In this document: piece by piece, positions 54,458 through 64,000 of the stretch
Position numbering within the stretch: the stretch's first letter is position 1
Layout: every line of letters begins with the position of its first letter
NCBI GenBank assembly: GCA_905178155.1
Contig: CAJINV010000001.1
Coordinates: forward strand, 2,780,089 to 2,844,088
Source of the DNA: Amoebophrya sp. A120
Taxonomy: Eukaryota > Sar > Dinophyceae > Syndiniales > Amoebophryaceae
Length of the DNA: 64,000 nt
Direction: 5' to 3'
The notes under the pieces: model-generated
Databases searched by the model: none
What the model was told of the DNA's origin: nothing
The model's input: only the letters and a program-made list of their open reading frames with translations
Made by a program: the position numbers and the translations under genes

Positions 54458-57400
54458 CTAGTCCCACCGTTCCTCGATAAACCTATGTCGCGCTATGTTT
54501 TTGTCCTCATCAATAGTGTCTGTTTCTATGCCTATGAGTCTCAGGGTTTCGCGGAGACCGCCCTGATGCATGACGAGGTCCATGATTTCTCGCTTGTCGG
54601 TCAAAGCCAGCACGTCGGGCGTTCTCTCGGTCACCAACTCTCGCAGCCGCACTCGTGTTTCGTCAATCAGCTTGGGGGAAAAAAGCTGCCGCAGGTCGGA
54701 GAGGCTCAGGCTAGAGTCGTCGCTTATCCGGTCCAGGCCGTGCTGCCTGTGTATCATTTGAAAAGCGAAGATTGTACGGGCATGCGCGGCCTGTTAAGGA
54801 CATTCATAGTAGTCGTGCAACGTGAAAGAGAAAATGGAGCGGCAAAAAATCTTACTTGCCACTTACCTGACGATTGTTTTCAAGACTTTGCGCATCTGTT
54901 TCAAGCTTTTGTTCGTGCCATCCCCAGCACTATCCTCGGTTTGCATCGGAACCACAGTGGACACAATTTCTCGGGGGGACACAACGAAGGCGTGGTTTCC
55001 GAATTGAACTGTCACTTCCAACCCGGAATGGGAATCGTCCACACAGGGCCTGCGGGTGTCAGTGCGAATCGCGGCTGCGGCAGTTGCTTTCTGTTCGAGC
55101 ACATTTTGTTCACTAGCAGAATCTCGTCCTTTATTGAAGATCGAGCCGGGTCCGCGAGTCACTTCCTGCACCGTCCCCTGCTTCCCCGCAGCAATACATT
55201 TGACCGGTTTTTTGCTGCTCGGTTGGTTGCAAACAGACGTCGTCAGGGTGACGGGCTCGCCGATGGCAAACATGAATGTAGAGCCCGCAACTGCGGTGAA
55301 GAATCTGTAGTCGTAGTGCGAAATTGCATCAGAACGAATAGGCAAGTCGTCAAACTGCTTGTCAGTAGTTGCAAGCGACAGCGCAAATCAGTGAAAAAAA
55401 AATGGCATAATACGTCCACTCCAAGGTGTGCAGTGCCCACGGACTCAAGTGCACAATTCGCTGCAACGGGCGTAGCATCTGCTGCTCGTAGGCGAAAACC
55501 ACCTCAATCGCTTCCTGCCACACGTGCCAGAGATCGGACGCGGTGAGCCGCAGCGGCCGGGAGAGTAACCGCATTGACAACGCGTCCACCAGATGTTGCG
55601 GGGCGCAGGGGACGTGATTCGTCGTCGCGCTAGAGGTCGTGACTGGTTCATCTCGTGAGTCATTCAGTATCCTGCTGCACCGGTTGTCTCCGAGCAAACG
55701 TGCCACAATTCTGATGTCATTTGCCATCTGGGGCAGCAAAGTCGCAATCGAATCGCTATGTCGCTGCGCCTCCTTCCTCCAATCAGACAAGTCGACAAAG
55801 AGGGTAGCCCGGCTCCGCGGCAGGTCGGTTTTGCTACTGCGGAATTCAAAAAGAATGTCGAGGTACTCCACTAGCCGGGACGAAATTTGCGTCAGGGAGC
55901 TCAGATCTTCCGGTCGGTCAATTTCTATTGTCGTGTCGACAGAGATTTTTGAGTTGAAATTGCCCTTTTCTCTGTTATTTTCTGTTCCGAAAGGAGCTCG
56001 ACCAATAGTACCGCGTCTGCTCATCATCTTCACCATTTTTGCTTTGTAAGCCTTTGCCACCAAGCGCAACGCCATCTGGAACTCGGAAATGTAGTCCGTA
56101 ATCTGCTGCTGCACTTCGACCGCGATGTCGGGGAAGGCGAATTGGAACGGGACCGGGGTCCACACGTGCTGGAAGTGGGATTTTTGGGATAACGAGATTC
56201 CCTCTTGGTACAAGACCTGGCGCAACAGCTCTAAATTTCCCTGGTCGAAGTAACCCTGTAGAACGCGCTGCAAGCGGTTTTTCGTCGGGCCGAAGCTCAG
56301 CGCTGGCGGGGCGTCGTCGTGCTTCGGGTCCCCGCGGCCTTGGTGGAGAAGCTTCGCAAGAACAGGCCCTGGTGCTTGTTTCTGGTGTGGGTCTGCAGGC
56401 GAAGTAGAAGCACTACCACTAGCAGTTTGTTGGTCTGCATGCGCAAAATCATGTTGTATTTCCTGTTGCTCTTGTCCAATCTCTTCGGAGTAGTGCTGTC
56501 TCAGCTTGAAAAACTCGTGGACCACCTGCTCGGGCCGGGTGCTTTCGGCGACGATGCGCGAGTAGGACAATGCAGAATCGAAAGACGCGAGGAAATCCAG
56601 GTTGAGTCCCTTCGGAGCCTTTTCCAGCAGCCGCTGCATGGCAGGGGAGGAGGCGCCGTCAAGGATGGCTTTCTGCCTCTTCACCGGGTCCTGCGACAGG
56701 TTTTCCTGCGACAACCGGTCCTGTGCGGCTGGCCCGCTTGTTCCACCGGTGGCATTTTTCCCTTGCTTCTTCCTTTGTTCTTTCAAAAACTTGCGCTCTT
56801 CGCGCAAAATACGGATGAAGAATTTTGTCCACGTACCGTACACGGGAAACTTCACTGCGCGCTCGACGACGTAAACGAGGATGTCGACAATCAGGTTGGG
56901 ATCTAGGCGAAGGAGATCCAGTTTTACCGTTGAAGACTGCACTCGCGCGGCGGCTTCTTGCGTCCCCTGTGGCTTGTTTGATTGATGATCCCGCGAAAGA
57001 GAAGGATGTAGTTCAGCACTTTGAATAATTTCTCGCTTGATCGCATTTGGGTCGTCTATTTCATCCTCAAACTGGGAAGTTCCGGCGGCTGCAAACGGAT
57101 CAACATAATTTTTCGGCTTTTGCGCCGTCGGATCGTGACCAACCGTGTATGCCGCGGCTCCCATTGCCGCGTACCGCCTGCGGGTCCTGGCGGCTTTCGC
57201 CAGCTGGTCGGTGTAGGTTTGATCGTTTGAACCCCCAGCAGCAGCATTTTTCCTACTTCCTTGGTCCACGGACGAGGGAATTCTCCAGGTGTCTTTCTGC
57301 ATGAGCAAGCCGCCCCAGCTTCGGCTTACTTCCACGGGCACCGTCGCGAAATCTGTGCTCACAGTCTCGTGCACTCTGTGCTGAATGGACGTTTTGTCTT

Positions 57401-60400
57401 GCAAGGAGTTCGGATCGTAGTCGCTCATGCGCGGCCACAAACCCCCCGCCTCCGCGATATAGTCGGGAATGACGATTTTTTTCTTGCTTCTCTTGAAAGT
57501 CGCGACCTTCGGCGCTCGGTGCCGGTTCAGATCAAGGGTTTGGGTCGGAGGCGCACCACTGGAGGAAGAAGAATCGATTGACGATCGTGAAGATGCAGCG
57601 TTCTCAGCAGGTTGTCCTCGCGACGAGGCTGAAGGTTTCGGCGATGTTGTACTAGTTGTGCTCGTGGTTGGTAAAATTTTTGATTCCGTTTTCAATTTCG
57701 GCAGCTCGTCATCTGTCATCCAGGGAGTTGTTGTTTGATCCAATTTTACTACCACGCCCGGACAACAGCCAGAAAACACCACGCGGATCAGCGTCTGCAA
57801 GACCCGGGGGTCCACCCACCAGCGGAGAAGGGCAAGAATGCCCGAGGCGACCTGTCCCTGCACGGCGTGGTGGCGCAAGATCGATGCCCACTGCGCCTGC
57901 AGTTTCTTATCGTTGTCATGCGGCATCAGTTCCATCGTGATTGCGCGGACCAACCACTCGTAGACGAAGGAATACTGCTCATTGGATCCGGCGGTGGTGA
58001 ACTGCAGGTCTTTCCGATTTCCCTCCAGCCGCCGGAGCGCGGCCTCCACGCGGCGCAGTTCGTTGCGCGCCTTGTCGTCGCGCGATAGCCGTAGTGCCTC
58101 CAGCTGCTCGGTGACGGGGTCCGGACCCGCTGGGCAGTGCTTTTCCGCCTCAGCGTCGTCAAGCGGAAAGCTGCCCGGGTAATCCGGGTCGGAAGGGGGA
58201 ATGTCGGGGTCAAGTTCGAAAGGATTTGGTTTTTCATCTGCCGGTTCTGGTGTGCGGTTCAGTGTTTCTGCCACCTTCCTTTTTATTTTTGCGTGGTCCT
58301 GTTTTGCGTGGTCTTGCTCAACGGGATCTTCATTCTGCCGTTTTTCTTTATTCCAGTTTTCGTAGTGTCTTGCGTCTGCAGCTGACATTGCGACAGTCAC
58401 TGACCCGAACTGCATAGTCACCATGTCCTGCTTTGACAAAATTTTCTCTGCGTCAGCTTTACGTGCGGCCGCAGAACTATAAGGCTGTTTTTGTGCTTGT
58501 CGTGCGGCGGTGCTGTCGGAAGGAGCAGCAGCTCCAGCTCCTGCGTTCTTCATGGGTTCTTGCTTCTGTCTACCGCTTCCCTTTCCCCGTTTCTTGCTCT
58601 TCGTTCTAAGCTCTCTTTCTCGCGCTATTCTCTTTATGATCGACCCCGGATTTTCGACCTCGCGATCCAGGTCGACGCCGAAAAGCAAGGCCCGAAAGCG
58701 CGGCGCGCCAAGCAGGCATGCAAGACGATTGCGCGAGTTCAGGTTGATCAGATTTCGTTTGGCCGGCAGCAGGTTGGCGGATGCTGGAATCGATCTCTGT
58801 CCCCTCGGGTCGGAGGTACTAGTACGTGCAGTTCCAGCAGTTGTGCCACTGACTGTTACAGTTCCATCTGCGTGTCGTGCCTGGCCCTTTTTCAACAACG
58901 CAATCCGCTTGAGAAACGACTGCAACAGCCTCCCCTGAATGGGCTTCGTGTGCGATTCCGGCGCATTTCCGACCGGGTGGTCGAAGAGCAAGCGGCGAAG
59001 CGCCTGCTCATCCAGGGAGAGCGCTTTGCTCGCATGCGTCTTGATCCACGTGTCGCTGCGCTCGGGCAGGCGTGGTTTATTCATCTCTGCCGACCCCGAG
59101 AGTTGTGCCAGATGTGGTTCATTCCCTTCGCCCCGGAGGGGAGCCACACAAATATCGGCGCCTAGCGCCAGGTGACTTGTCGGGAGTAGAAAAGACCAGC
59201 CGGCGTCAGTCGGAAGGAGCCACGGTTGCTCCGTCGAAGACACGTAAGACGAACCATGATCTCCCGCACTGCAGTAGTTCTGACGCTCAAGAGAATCTAC
59301 TACGGGACGATCTGCAAGAACACCAGATGAAGCCTGTGCGCTGCTTGATCCCCCGACTACGTTTTCGCCTTTTATTCTACTCTCCGGGTCCGGACGAAGT
59401 GCGGATGCGTGTAGCGAGGTGTGAGTCTCCGTTGTTTCTACTGGCGACGGTACTATTGGCCGCTGATTTATTCGACCTACAGACGAACCACGAGCGAGGA
59501 ACCCCGCACATTCCTGCACACTACTGGCCACTTCCAGCTGCGTACTGAGTAACGGCGGATCGTGCCTTTTCTTTGCTTCCACCTCGGCGCGACAGCTTTT
59601 CCGATCGGCGTTCACCGTCGCTTTCACATCGTAATAGGCGGTTGGGTAGTTTTCTGGAAATACATGCTCGGATGAAAAAAGACCACTTCTATCCGGTTTT
59701 TCCACCCCGACGGGGAAGAACCGCCACCAGTTGAGCAGCTGCATGTTGTCCGTGCCGAAGGAGTTTCTCAGCTCCTTCTTTGTCAATTTCCGGAACGCTT
59801 CGTCACTGATTTGAATTTTCGGCACGCGCAGCAGCGAAAACTGGTGTTCATTTTTGTCCTCACCTTGATTTTGATCTTCATCTCCCGGGATCGTAACCGC
59901 GGCGATCATCGCTTCCTGATCAGGATTCAAAAAGGAAAACGTCCAGGGGACATCGGCAATCCGTTCGTGATCCTTTTCCGCCAACGCGTCCCCGAATTTC
60001 TGCCAGCTAACCGCTTCGAGGTTCACTTCGACCAGGATGGAAAAAACGCTCACTTCACTGAGCCCCAAGAGCGGCGAGGACGCCTGGCGCATCAAATCGG
60101 AGCAAGAGAAGGGGCCGGCAAAGTTCTCGGCGAGTTCCATGATTCGGCGATGGGCAAAATCCGCCCAGGTTTCGGCACCAGAAGGAGGCGTGGCAGATGT
60201 TTTTGTGTGCTTCTTGTTTTCGTCGATCTTCTCTGTTTTCATTCTGGTGAACCGATTTTCCGCTACCTCTTCCGACCACTCAGAGCCCTCTTGCACCAGC
60301 GGCACTTCTGTGCGCCCGATGCTTGCCTGTAAGTCGTACAGTGGCGTGCCAACTCGGTCGGGAATCATTGCGACCACGTAGTCGTAGTGCGAGGCGTTTT

Positions 60401-63400
60401 TCTCGTTCTCGAGGAGAATCTCGTCAGTTTCGTCTTTCGCGTTTTTCGGCAGGCGGTTGACCAGCCGAAGCGCCACATCCAGGGCGTCCCTTTCTGACAC
60501 GAGCCCGACCCAGGGATCCTTGTCCTTCCCCGTTGCGGCCAGCAGAATGACTTCCGGAACCAGTCGGTCCGTAGAAATCGGTTTTGTCGGAGTTCCCCTG
60601 GTCGTGTCTGGATCCTCGTCAGTTACAGATACAGTTACTTTTCCTCTGCTACTTTTGGCGACCAAATCCGCGATCTTCGCCCCCGTTGTGTCTTTGATAG
60701 TCGTCGGAATGTGTGGCAGACCGGTTTTCTTGTCGGTTGTAAGGATGCAAATACTGTTGCTATTCTGGGGAAACAAGTCGCTCTTCTCGACGAAGTCATA
60801 CGAACCGCCTCCCGACGCAGTAGTAGTTCGAGCGCGCGCACTAGTTTCCGTCCGACTCCAGAACTCAGTCAACACGTTGATATCGTCGGTTTCTGGCCTT
60901 CTAACGTGCCCCGCAGATTGACTCCAGAACTCCGTTAGCAGACCCCACCGGTGAGCATTTTTCGCAAAGGGCAGCAGCGGCTTGGGGAGCGCGTTCCTGA
61001 CTCCGACGCGGTCCACTTTCGCGAGAGACAGCCACCGCTGGTACCGCGGTTCATCTCCGGCGGCTTTTTGGGACGAGTCTGTTGTTTCGGTTTCTGCAAA
61101 ATACTGGTACATCAGTGGTTCGCTTTCGTCGTAGGGCGACCACCAGGTCCACGCATGCTTTTCCCTTGCCGTTTCGGACAGCCACAGCAGGGAGTTATTC
61201 GAATTCGGGAAATTGGTCGGTAGCGGAAGGTTCGGGAGGTGCCGGATTAATTCATGCGTGGACGAGCTGGCGGCGGAATCATGTTTGTGCAGCCACTTCT
61301 GCACGTTGCTCATAATCAAGCAGCACATAAGCGTAAGTGAGATGTGATAATTCTTCTGGAGAACACTGAGCGCCACCGTTGTAGCGAGACTAACCGGAGA
61401 TTCCGCTTCCGGTTCGTTTTTATCAGAAGTCTTTTTTGCCAATTCTGTTCGGAGTTCCTGTAGTTGCTGTTTTTTCTCCTCCCGCCGTCTCGCTTTCCGA
61501 TCTTTCGGCAGTGGATTATAGTTAGGTCGACCCCGCAACAATGCGCCGCCGGCCACACGCACGGGCGCGGCGTCACGATCGTTGGAAGCGCTGGCGTCGG
61601 AAGACGTAGTGGTAAAATCGCCATCAAGTCTGGCATCACTGCTCTGTCGTGATGGGCCAGAAATGAACTTTGTGTGGATCACACTCCTAGTCGTGTCCCA
61701 CAATAACCTCGGTAACGCCAGTGTGTTCCTGGATGCGAAATCTAGCGTAGCTGAGGCCGTGTCTTTCGCGCCCGGCCAGGCTGTGCTCCTGGTCCAGTGA
61801 AGGAAATTTGACAAGTTTTCGGACAATCTTCGTAGTTCAAGGCCTATTCCCTCGCCGTCCATATCCTCCAACCCAAACAACCACTCTGCTTCGTCCGTGG
61901 GTGTTGTTTTCGGTTTCTGCTTGCCAGCGTCCCATATTTCGCCGTCGGCCCCAGCAGTGTTGGTGTGCACCGTCGCAGAACCCCCGGAAGCAGCGGGCCT
62001 TGTTTTACTTCGGGAAGCCGGTGACTTTGCCGGCTGTTGCGGTCGCGGCTGCTTCGTTTTCCGTGACCCCTCGCAGCTCTTGCTCTGCTTACTAGCAGTA
62101 CGTGTACGACTGGTAGACGAGGCTCTTTTATCATCTGCAGCTCGATGTCGATCCCATTCCCATTTTGCCACCGCATCTGCAGTCGCAGGCACGAGCGGCG
62201 CGGCCTGTGCTTCATCAGCACAAGGCGGTGCTCCGATCTTCCAGATACAACCAGACACAAGCGTTCCCGCTTGTTTGGCGTCCGTGCCAATAGGTGTATG
62301 TCCTGCGGGTGGCGCGGGCTGGCTAGATGACATCGATTGCGCCCTCTGTCGTTCCTCGCTCGCAGGTGTTTCTTCCCCGACCCGCAACCTCTTCAGCATG
62401 GCCGTTATACCAGAAATGGCTCCGGATAGTATCGTTGGGGTCTGATGCGATGCAGCTGCGGGCTGCGCCATTTCTTTTGGATCCCTTCCGTCTACCAGTT
62501 TCCCTGCGTCAGCAGCGTGATGTCTGCTAGCCTCTTCCTCATAACATGCCCTCCGGTTTTGGTCCTCAGCTTCTTTTTCCCAAGGTGCAACTCCGCTCTT
62601 GATCGCGTCTGTGGTCCTCTCGTGAAGATGAACGTCGCACTCGCACGCAGAGTCAGAAACATTAACTGCCGCACCTCGTCCATTTGCGTGCTCTTCGCTT
62701 CCAGGCTCTTTGTCCTGGCCCCCGGCGCTTGATGTACTGTAATCGAACACACTCCGAGGGAGCAGCTCCTGCACAACTCCCCGGTGCTGTTGTCCATGCC
62801 TTTCATGTCCAGCGGCAGCGGCCTGGAGGAGACGACTGCTCGACGGTGATAGGGAACATGAAGACCCGCCGCCGCCGTCGCTGTCCGTTGAAGAGCCGTC
62901 CGAAAGACTATCCTCGTCCTCTTCGGACCTCGTGGTGAACACGCCCTCGCGAAACTCGTCATAACCGTCCTCATCTGAGGAAGTGGAGGACTCCGAATCT
63001 TCGGCAATGTCATCGTCGTAGATCGTTGTCTCGCTGGGCAGCGGCATGGGAATCACGTGCACCGTCGCGGGCTCGTCGGGAAAGGAGACCGATTTCCTCG
63101 TTCTGATGGTGGAAGAAGAAGATTCGCTGATGGTTCGTCTCAGCGACGGAGGGGACCGCGACACGGATTTCTTCACAAGAAGGGCAGATGCAGATCCACC
63201 ACCCGGAGTGGAGATGCTTGCGAGAAGCAGCATAGCCAGTTTCGCTGCATGATTTTTGGGCTTATTCTTCCCTGCTATCGAGGCAACAGGTCGTAGTTCT
63301 GGTAGCTGCCGTGGTAGACGAGCGATGGCCTCTTGATGATATCCCAGAGCAGGCGGGCGTCTCGATCTTGTGATCGGCAGCTGCTTCATTTCGTTTGGCG

Positions 63401-63455
63401 GCAGCATTTCGCAAGCTTTGTGCGACAATGCCGGCGAGAAAGTCATAAGGACCAT
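54458..63455 (-). CDS. Giant (~2,939 aa) membrane protein of unknown family
   Basis: Exon 1 is 55365-63455 (2,697 codons without interruption), exon 2 is 54867-55306, exon 3 is 54458-54746. Start MVLMTFSPAL at 63455; a hydrophobic stretch AMLLLASISTPGGGSASALL at ~73-92 could be a signal if translation starts at an internal Met. Residues ~100-700 are disordered and Ser/Glu/Lys-rich. A hydrophobic helix sits at ~700-715 (ISLTLMCCLIMSNVQKWL). Large regions with regular secondary-structure character follow (WADFAHRRIMELAENF, IVDILVYVVERAVKFPVY, FQFAFPDIAVEVQQQITDY). A strong transmembrane segment ends exon 1 (TYYAIFFSLICAVACN) and another starts exon 2 (FFTAVAGSTFMFAIG). No enzyme motif was recognised. 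Intron 1 is 58 nt, flanked by a 5-bp ACTAC repeat and not GT-AG; intron 2 is GT-AG (V-R-QHGLDRIS). If intron 1 is not spliced, the protein stops at 2,697. Confidence 0.75.
55307..55364 (-). other. 58-nt non-canonical intron with ACTAC direct repeat
   Basis: On the minus strand CA-ACTAC-TGACAAG leads to CACTACG-ACTAC-AGATTC. Removing one repeat plus the interior gives AVACNY-RFFTAVAG in frame and bypasses a TGA. No placement within the repeat gives GT-AG. TAT...ATA ends are absent, so it may be a degenerate introner or the gene may truly stop here. Confidence 0.5.
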
Positions 63456-63736
63456 AGTAGAGTTGCGTGTGTAAACTGCAACCTTGTCGGTCAGATGAAA
63501 TCAATCCACTGATAAGCAGATCATACCTTTTGAAGGTTTATTGCAAAAAAAGCTCTAGGAAGAAAAAACTAAAACTCTACACACGGCGACCATACCACGA
63601 ATGTGAGATCTGGATTTCCTGTAAGTTCTTCACAATCACGAAAAATGAGCGAATGAGCTTGAGCAATGGTTCTCATCGGGAAGCAGGAGATCTTCAGTTA
63701 GCTCGGCCAGGTCGGGTGGACATCGACATCTTGATA
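63456..63736. other. Intergenic region, 0.28 kb
   Basis: Short gap between two minus-strand genes, presumably the promoter and leader of the giant gene. Nothing else seen. Confidence 0.4.
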
Positions 63737-63905
63737 TTAATAGGTGGAATGTAAACCGCGGGCTGTCACCAGCTTGAACCTGAAATGCACGAGTTGATCA
63801 TCTTCTATCTCCACGAGGAACTTGAAGTTGTCACCAGAACAACGGCACATCACGCAATGGATCTTTTTACGCACGCCGCTATCGTGAAGGGCTCGCCACG
63901 CTTAG
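63737..63905 (-). CDS. Last exon of an unidentified minus-strand gene, partial
   Basis: Minus-strand reading gives ALHDSGVRKKIHC, VMCRCSGDNFKFLVEIEDDQ, LVHFRFKLVTARGLHSTY and a TAA at 63737-63739. Composition and the alternation of hydrophobic and charged residues look like a real globular protein, but no family was recognised. The exon start is inferred from an AG and a stop just upstream (~63,905), and the rest lies in or beyond the window end. It continues the minus-strand gene block. Confidence 0.5.
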
Positions 63906-64000
63906 CAAGTCTGTCAGGAGGAGCGCTGCCACAAGTAGTAGATCTTCTGCTTCGAGGTGGATTTTACAGTTGTTCATACAGGTTCAGGTTGGACAAGTTC

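Noticed and set aside
54335-55546. 403-codon plus-strand frame overlapping the 3' part of the giant gene
   Set aside because: It is antisense to exons 1-3 of the giant gene, which have consistent splice phases and transmembrane character; no independent support.

Overview
This is nuclear DNA from a eukaryote, most likely an alveolate of the dinoflagellate lineage, with a parasitic syndinian such as Amoebophrya the best fit. This is inferred from three things. Genes are compact, multi-exon and arranged in long same-strand blocks. There is a TTTAGGG-type telomere-like patch. Above all, many introns are introner elements: short transposon-like inserts with terminal inverted repeats (TIRs) and 5-bp target-site duplications (TSDs).

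Layout. Positions 1-48,646 carry nine genes, all on the plus strand: an acidic coiled-coil protein (1,263-4,831), a Lys/Ala/His-rich low-complexity protein (6,487-10,453), a GT61-like glycosyltransferase (11,559-15,935), an N-terminally acylated Ser-rich protein (17,222-19,217), an ENTH-domain clathrin adaptor (20,039-21,660), a basic/acidic unknown protein (22,229-23,686), an EF-hand membrane protein (24,293-25,796), a 12-exon myosin heavy chain (26,614-35,742), a dynamin-like GTPase (36,445-38,740) and a DOT1-like methyltransferase (39,297-40,619). A membrane-protein gene (46,582-48,646) follows inside a repeat region and is cut by a 100-N gap. From 51,815 to the end all genes are on the minus strand: a TauE/SafE-type permease, a giant ~2,939-residue membrane protein whose first exon is 8.1 kb, and the 3' end of a further gene. 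Two same-strand blocks therefore meet tail to tail.

The meeting zone (about 40.6-51.8 kb) is unlike the rest. It has AT-rich flanks, 19-bp and 18-bp satellites, tRNA-like units repeating every ~240 bp, about 1-kb segments in which a short word (CTAAAT or CTAAT) is scattered in one half and its reverse complement in the other, a perfect 24-bp hairpin, and duplicated GC-rich modules.

The most striking system is the introners. At least a dozen are visible in four genes, seven of them in the myosin. They fall into several families by inner TIR sequence, yet nearly all begin 5'-TAT and end ATA-3' and are flanked by a 5-bp direct repeat. Removing the element plus one copy of the repeat restores the reading frame and, in the myosin, conserved motor residues. 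For most of them no placement of the intron within the repeat gives GT-AG ends, so splicing appears to follow the duplication and the inverted repeats rather than the usual dinucleotides. Exon joins given here were worked out by hand from frame continuity and lack transcript support.
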